Positions 60,601 to 64,000 of a DNA stretch of 64,000 nucleotides are shown in pieces. The position numbers and the translations under genes were made by a program. Below the pieces are notes generated by a model. It had not been told where the DNA came from. It did no database searches and saw only the letters and a program-made list of their open reading frames with translations. The DNA comes from Aquilaria yunnanensis (lineage: Eukaryota > Streptophyta > Magnoliopsida > Malvales > Thymelaeaceae). The stretch's first letter is position 1; every line of letters starts with the position of its first letter. The DNA lies in assembly GCA_039654915.1 (NCBI GenBank), contig CM077599.1, forward strand, positions 74,616,001-74,680,000, read 5' to 3'.

Positions 60601-61732
60601 GAGGGTCCTTGGAGAATTCATAGAAGAGTTGGGAATCCCTCCGAAGGCCCCTTGTCATGGTGAGGATGCGTATTTCGGGCCGAAAGTCTGGAACACTTAA
60701 GGCCTCTCTGTTAAACCTCTCGACGTAGTCGCGTATAGTTTCTCCACTTCTTTGCGCTATGTCGAACATTTGAATGGGCATCTTCGCCGTTGGGCGACTC
60801 CCGATGAACTGTTGGGTGAAGGCTGTTGATAACTCCTGGAACTTTCCGATGATTCCTGGAGCCAAGGAATTATACCACGCTGTTGCTGGTCCAGAGAGCG
60901 TGACCTCGAAGCACTTGCACAAGGTGGCGTCGTCCGCACCGTGCATCATCATGCTACGTCTGTACTTCGTCAGGTGGGCCTGTGGGTCGGTTCGACTATC
61001 ATACGTCTCTAGCCGAGGTACCCTGAAGTCACCCGGCATAGCTGCCTCGACCACAGCTCGGGTAAAAGGAGACTGATCCCCACAAAAAGACTCAGACAGT
61101 CTGGCCCAAACTGGCTTGCGAGCCACCTGCATCTCGACTCTGTCCAGCCTTGCCAATATTTTCTCCATGAGGGCGGTGGCGCTAGGTTCTTCCTCAGGTG
61201 GAGGAGATTGACGGCGCCTCTTCGGAGAATGGCTCCGTCGTCGGGGAGGGGTTGACCTCATCTCAAGCAAAGAGCTCCTTCGTCGTGGAATTTTAGGTTG
61301 GTTGGGCCCCGCTTGCCTTGGAAAGCATGCCCCGAGGGGCATATTTTCTGTTGAAGACTCCTCACGTGGGTCTTCACTCCCTGAACTGCGATGGACTACT
61401 TTGGGGCTCCTCTCCGGAGGGCGTATCGGTGAAGGAGACCTTTGGGTTTGAGCTTGTTGTGGCCATCTTCTGTCTATCTGTTGTGTCATCTCAGCCACAA
61501 CAGAGCGCTGGAAGTCACGGAGGAAGCTCATGGTTATGACCAGAGGACGTTCTTCCTCGGGCGTGGAAGTCCCTGGAAGAGTTTGCTCAGCAGCCGGTTG
61601 TACTTCAGGCACGGACGGGGACTTCGGGAGTCCTTTGTCCTTAGAACGCCGAGTCTCAACGACGGCAACCTGAGCGTGGTTTCCCACAGACGGCGCCAAA
61701 TAATGCCCTTCGGCATCTCTGTCCAGTGACAT
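57677..61732 (-). CDS. Gag-protease-RT-RNase H polyprotein of Tat-5, open for 1351 codons
   Basis: The longest open frame in the window. The first ATG (61732) lies 32 nt inside LTR H; the frame crosses the primer binding site. An internal ATG at residue 68 (MSFLRDFQRS) is an alternative start. Approximate residues: Ser/Arg-rich region 95-180; gag core 235-400 (FEVTLSGPATAWYNSLAP); nucleocapsid motif 476-489 ([14 protein letters not shown]); protease 608-700 (VLLDDGSNAD); RT about 840-1080 with YVDD at 989-992; gypsy-type RNase H about 1130-1250; archaeal-type RNase H from 1277 with D1283, E1322 and D1344. It ends at a TAA (57677-57679) replacing the Gln of VVRQT, so integrase is separated. 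In the cell it would build the particle and copy the RNA. Truncated relative to a full gag-pol. Confidence 0.9.
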   Translation of the reverse strand: MSLDRDAEGHYLAPSVGNHAQVAVVETRRSKDKGLPKSPSVPEVQPAAEQTLPGTSTPEEERPLVITMSFLRDFQRSVVAEMTQQIDRRWPQQAQTQRSPSPIRPPERSPKVVHRSSGSEDPREESSTENMPLGACFPRQAGPNQPKIPRRRSSLLEMRSTPPRRRSHSPKRRRQSPPPEEEPSATALMEKILARLDRVEMQVARKPVWARLSESFCGDQSPFTRAVVEAAMPGDFRVPRLETYDSRTDPQAHLTKYRRSMMMHGADDATLCKCFEVTLSGPATAWYNSLAPGIIGKFQELSTAFTQQFIGSRPTAKMPIQMFDIAQRSGETIRDYVERFNREALSVPDFRPEIRILTMTRGLRRDSQLFYEFSKDPPDTLGEFYRRAEQHMTAEELRMGGPRPEYTRGEGSSQQARYPTDQPSRPRRMRGRKPPNFTALNTTRTNILMTLERQGTQVQRPRAMTAENRKNMKKFCQFQRDHGHDTEDCFQLKKYIQSLIKQGQLRRHLRLPSPKGRKEEEGKGEDEDYDSDRRRNRSPKRRPPPPAGVIQTITTGLPSSERKRKAREIAVMDYQSPAKKLSRKYGSTVVFPHDDPLLIMARIGNWDVKRVLLDDGSNADVLFSELLPSLGISISDLKPVTSPTFGVGPSELPVLGWIDLPLRMRGTSVKGPTKLFVSTMARFIVMNVPSSYNAILGRQTQGNLHIRPDVRYLTVTFATKEGDAEIFINQGEVRKVFVKTRKAPANNYSQAVEAGASKSKNGEKEDSGKIEIEEVELIPGRGTRIGKNLSEGDKKKLVSFLIMNKDLFAYSPKDMPGVNPRVVQHSLKVSPEAKPVRRKKRGISAHKNDFIKTEVQRLLEADAIREVKYPGWLSNVVIATKEGSNKLRMCIDFRNLNDACPKDSYPLPPIDQLEDSTVEYGLLSFLDAFSGYYQIKMDPEDEEKTAFITEGGTYCYTRMPFGLKNAGATYQRLMSKVFNDQIGRNMEVYVDDMIVKSKLPVDHVTDLRETFHQLRTFGIRLNPEKCTFGVTSGKFLGYMVSERGIDANPEKIKALLEFRTPATIKDVQRLTGRITSLSRFISRYGDRCRAFFKVLTKAAKKEDDLDSNDHPWNGDCQRAWEELKTYLSRLPTLRQPREGEPLILYLAVSEKALSSVLVKEEGSKQWPVYYVSKSLHGAEVRYPLLQKAIYALILAGRRFRPYFQVHPIIVRSSLPLRDVMKKVDHSGRLSKWCIELGEHDITYEPRKAIKAQALADFIAEVPITEDSHQNLGEDEPEWTLHVDGASGSEHQGARVIIRGPEGLEVVKAIKFGFNATNNVAEYEALVAGLRLARKIGIRNLKAHSDSQLVVR
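61680..61699 (-). promoter_or_regulatory. Primer binding site of Tat-5
   Basis: The minus strand reads TTTGGCGCCGTCTGTGGGAA directly inside the 5' LTR. Same position and core as in Tat-2. The primer tRNA is not settled. Confidence 0.65.
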
Positions 61733-62449
61733 GGTGAATTCCGAGGGAGCTTCCGGGGGGGAAGGACGTCTTGCGGAGATATTCCCCAGGTGGGAAAATA
61801 CCTAAAAAGCTCAGAAAAAAGGGTTAGGAGGTCCCCGGGATGGTGTTCCGGGGAGGAGCCTCTGACACCCAAGTCAGTATTCTGATAATGAATAAAGTAG
61901 TCACGCTAGAAAGGTGCGAGAGCTAGCCTGCATATATTTTCAGCTATGGGTGAGGGCTGCCCAGGGAGAGGGGATGGATCCCTTGCCAAGTCCTTTTTCC
62001 CAGTATTTATAGAAATGCCTGGCCCGTTCAGATCCTGACACGTGTTCGGTTGGATCCTTTCTGGGCGTAGGGAACAGGTAGCCGTCTTCAGGCTCCTGGT
62101 TTTGTGGCTGAGATAGGACTTGGACGGCGTCAGTATGTCAAGTCGCCGTTTCAGGCGGCGTGTGGGTTTCCTGTCAGAGGCTTCTTAAATGCTCATTAAA
62201 TGCTCATGTCGTACTCCCGAAGTCCATTGCTGAGGTCATCCTTTGGTACGGACGATGCCCTTCGGGAAATATGCCCGCAGTTCGGGGAGGAGTTCCCTGT
62301 TTCAGGTTCCGCCTTCGGGGAGATCTTCTTCGGCTTGCAATAGCTGATTCTCCGTTTTCGAAGGCGATTTGTTTCGTACCTCGGGGGGCTAAAAGCTTCC
62401 TGTCGCTCTGGGTTTGGGTTAGATAGAGGCTATAGCCCTTCAGCTATCA
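61701..62449 (-). repeat. LTR H: 5' LTR of Tat-5
   Basis: 749 bp, equal in length to LTR G and very similar, differing mainly by scattered transitions. The terminal TG of the left edge is mutated to TA (TAATGCCC). The minus-strand TATA box at 62004-62012 would place RNA start near 61975. The right end AGCTATCA is followed by the target duplication GAGTT. Confidence 0.93.
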
Positions 62450-62454
62450 GAGTT

Positions 62455-62966
62455 AAAAGAGAAAGAGAAACTACCAAACGACTCCCCCTAGAAAATTTCT
62501 GACCTCGACTCCCAGATAGCGGAGCTGATCTCGGCAAATGAGGCGTACCAAAAAGAGAAATCCGAGGCCGAAGACCGCCTGACAAAGGCGCTTGCTGAGA
62601 AGGCTGCGCTTCAAGCCGAGGTTCATGCCTTGAAGAAGGAACCGAAGAAGAAGAAGATGAAGGCATTGAAGGAGGAGGTTGCTGAGCTTAAAAAAGACCT
62701 TGAGGACCTTGGGGTCGAGAAAGACAAATCTGACCAGATGACCAAAGTTGGTTTTCAGGACGGATTTTGTCTTGTTCGTCACCAGGTTCTTCAAAGGTTC
62801 CCTGATCTGGACCTTTCTTTCCTGGAGGCCCTAAATATTCCCGAGGGGCCTCGGTGGTCCTGGTCCAAAATTGAACATCTGAACCTGCCATCTTCTCTCC
62901 CTGCGCCGAAGATAGTAGAGAAGAACGCGGGAGCAGGCGGTTCTTAAGATGCCGGGAATCCTTAGT
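62455..62966 (+). pseudogene. Rest of exon 4 of the Tat-4 antisense gene
   Basis: Continues the exon cut at 52049 and is nearly identical to 55339-55849 of Tat-5. It encodes the coiled coil (KKKKMKALKEEVAELKKD) and the conserved tail (VGFQDGFCLVRHQVLQRF, EGPRWSWSKIEHLNLP). Stops at 62489 (TAG, CAG in Tat-5) and at 62945 (TAA, CAG in Tat-5) interrupt it before the natural end. Confidence 0.85.
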
Positions 62967-63365
62967 TTTGTTTAGGATCCTTTGCCTTTTGCTTCTTCTT
63001 TTTTTGGTCTTCTTCTTTTGGCACTCCTTTTTTGTAAGCAGTTTCATTTTCAATGGAGAAAACTTGGCCAAGTCTTTTTGGTGAGGTCTCGGACTAGTTC
63101 GCTCCACAGACTTCGGGAAAATTCGTCTGCGCTTAATATGATGACCTTTTTCGCGAAGTTCAGCCTTTCGAGGGCTTAATCTCAAGGATTTTGTCCAAGT
63201 CTTTTCACGAGACTTCGGAAGATGACGCCTTCGCTCGTCTGGTCACCTTTGAGAAATTTGCGCCATTTATGCTTAAGGCAATTTTCTGTACTTAGAGAGA
63301 ATTTTGCTAACTTGTGTAGTACAATTTTCTTTGCCGAAATCCTAAGCATAGTATTTTCTCAAGGT
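62967..63365. other. Variable 3' region of Tat-4
   Basis: Equivalent to 55850-56225 of Tat-5. It is T-rich, with CCAAGTCTTTTT units at about 63069 and 63195. The start of the tandemly duplicated segment (see 63069-64000) lies here. No gene. Confidence 0.55.
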
Positions 63366-64000
63366 GTCCGAATGCCAAGTATTTTTCAACTCTACTCTTT
63401 CGGAATCGCCGAGCTTATAGACCCCTTTTCGTACTTCGGCCAAAACTAGGTAAGGGCCTTCCCAGTTCGCACGAAATACCCCGTGGGATGGCTTTCATGG
63501 TGCAAATTCAGCCCTTCGGAGAACGAGGTCTCCTTCTTTTATTCCTTTCATCCTAGCACGCAGGTTTGCAGCCACGGCCACTCTTTGCTGAAAAGCTTTT
63601 CTTCTCAGCTCGGCAATTTCTCTGTGTTCGTTGACGAGGTCTAGCTTGGTCCTTAGGCCGAGATCATTTCCTCTTTCATCAAACACTTGTACCCGCACCG
63701 AAGGTCATATTATCTCTATCGGGATGATGGCCTCTGTTCCGAAAACGAGTGAAAAAGGTGTTTCCCCCGTGGCTCTTCGGGGTGTCGTTCGGTAGCTCCA
63801 CAATACACTTTGGAGTTCTCCTGGCCACTTTCCCTTTGCTTCCCCCAAGTCTTTTTGGTGAGGTCTCGGACTAGTTCGCTCCACAGACTTCGGGAAAATT
63901 CGTCTGTGCCTAATATGATGACCTTTTTCGCGAAGTTCAGCCTTTCGAAGGCTTAATCTCAAGGATTTTGTCCAAGTCTTTTTACGAGACTTCGGAAGAT
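63069..64000. repeat. Tandem duplication, unit about 777 bp, second copy running off the window
   Basis: CAAGTCTTTTTGGTGAGG at 63069 recurs at 63846, and the next 150 or so bases match with few differences (63069-63222 against 63846-64000). The unit spans the Tat-4 variable 3' region and the integrase C-terminal half. The join falls in integrase at TTCCCCCAAGTC, where the sequence should read TTCCCCCTAGCC or similar, with a short TCTTTTT match at the breakpoint. Confidence 0.75.
63370..63845 (-). pseudogene. Integrase C-terminal half of Tat-4
   Basis: The minus strand encodes the late core ([36 protein letters not shown]), a TGA stop at about 63706 shared with Tat-5, then DERGNDLGLRTKLDLVNEH and the start of the C-terminal domain. 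After about 63495 the frame is interrupted, but the remaining domain is recognisable. Upstream integrase is replaced by the duplicated 3' region at 63846. Confidence 0.8.

Larger units (their letters stand above)
52050..62449 (-). mobile_element. Tat-5: full-length Tat-lineage element, best preserved, in Tat-4 antisense gene
   Basis: 10,400 bp with two 749-bp LTRs (52050-52798, 61701-62449) and a perfect 5-bp target duplication GAGTT (52045-52049 and 62450-62454). Removing the element rejoins exon 4 of the Tat-4 antisense gene in frame. Gag to the second RNase H is one open frame of 1351 codons. The antisense gene has a single stop. Integrase carries stops and a frameshift, so the copy is no longer autonomous. 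It is the innermost, hence last, insertion on its branch of the stack. Confidence 0.95.
48774..64000 (-). mobile_element. Tat-4: Tat-lineage element in LTR E of Tat-3, split by Tat-5, runs off the window
   Basis: Left LTR F 48774-49519, then the antisense gene (50185 onward) cut in exon 4 at 52049 by Tat-5. After Tat-5 the same exon resumes at 62455 and is followed by the 3' region and integrase (63370 on). The five bases GTATC before 48774 are the presumed target site. Tat-4 and Tat-5 are close relatives in LTR, antisense gene and integrase. Near the right edge the sequence re-enters the 3' region again (tandem duplication from about 63846). The remaining pol, gag and 5' LTR are outside the window. 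Confidence 0.88.

Noticed and set aside
22267..62449. Recurring CTTCGG/CCGAAG motifs throughout, considered as a possible array of regulatory sites or CRISPR-like repeats
   Set aside because: Spacing is irregular and the motif occurs in coding and LTR sequence alike; it reflects the composition of this Tat family. There is no repeat-spacer array.

Overview
The window looks like nuclear, repeat-rich (heterochromatic) DNA of a flowering plant, probably a eudicot. There is no bacterial gene organisation and I see no host gene. The first 10 kb is AT-rich and essentially non-coding. Almost everything from about 10.1 kb onward is LTR retrotransposon sequence, nested insertion within insertion.

Layout by insertion depth. 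(1) A decayed Ty3/gypsy chromovirus of Tekay/Del type lies on the minus strand from 10761: LTR, chromodomain-integrase, RNase H, RT, protease, gag. Its gag is cut at 17579. (2) Into that gag went Tat-1 (17580 onward), a Ty3/gypsy element of the Tat lineage, also on the minus strand. (3) Tat-1 was hit twice. Tat-2 (22267-32760, target duplication GGAGT on both sides) sits in its integrase. Tat-3 (from 35232) sits in its RT. (4) Tat-3 was hit by a solo Tekay-type LTR (43637-46583) in gag and by Tat-4 (from 48774) in its right LTR. (5) Tat-4 was hit by Tat-5 (52050-62449, target duplication GAGTT on both sides). The right halves of the chromovirus, Tat-1, Tat-3 and Tat-4 must lie beyond 64000.

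Each Tat element has gag-protease-RT-RNase H-archaeal-type RNase H-integrase on the minus strand, with a PBS beside the right LTR and a polypurine tract beside the left LTR. Between integrase and the left LTR each carries a second gene on the opposite (+) strand. In all five copies this antisense gene has the same four-exon structure. Exon 1 is 832 nt in four copies and 862 in one, exon 3 is always 260 nt, intron phases are identical and introns are about 70-110 nt. In four copies it has its own TATA box and an upstream ACACGTGGC element at constant spacing. It would encode about 710-740 residues: an N-terminal plant retrotransposon domain (resembling Pfam 'putative gypsy type transposon') and a C-terminal Lys/Glu-rich coiled coil. 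Antisense ORFs in Tat elements are known; the conserved spliced structure and promoter seen side by side in five copies are the most interesting content here.

All coding copies are broken to some degree. Tat-5 is best preserved: a 1351-codon gag-pol frame and an antisense gene with one in-frame stop. Many stops are C-to-T changes at CAG, CAA or CGA codons, as expected for methylated, silenced elements.
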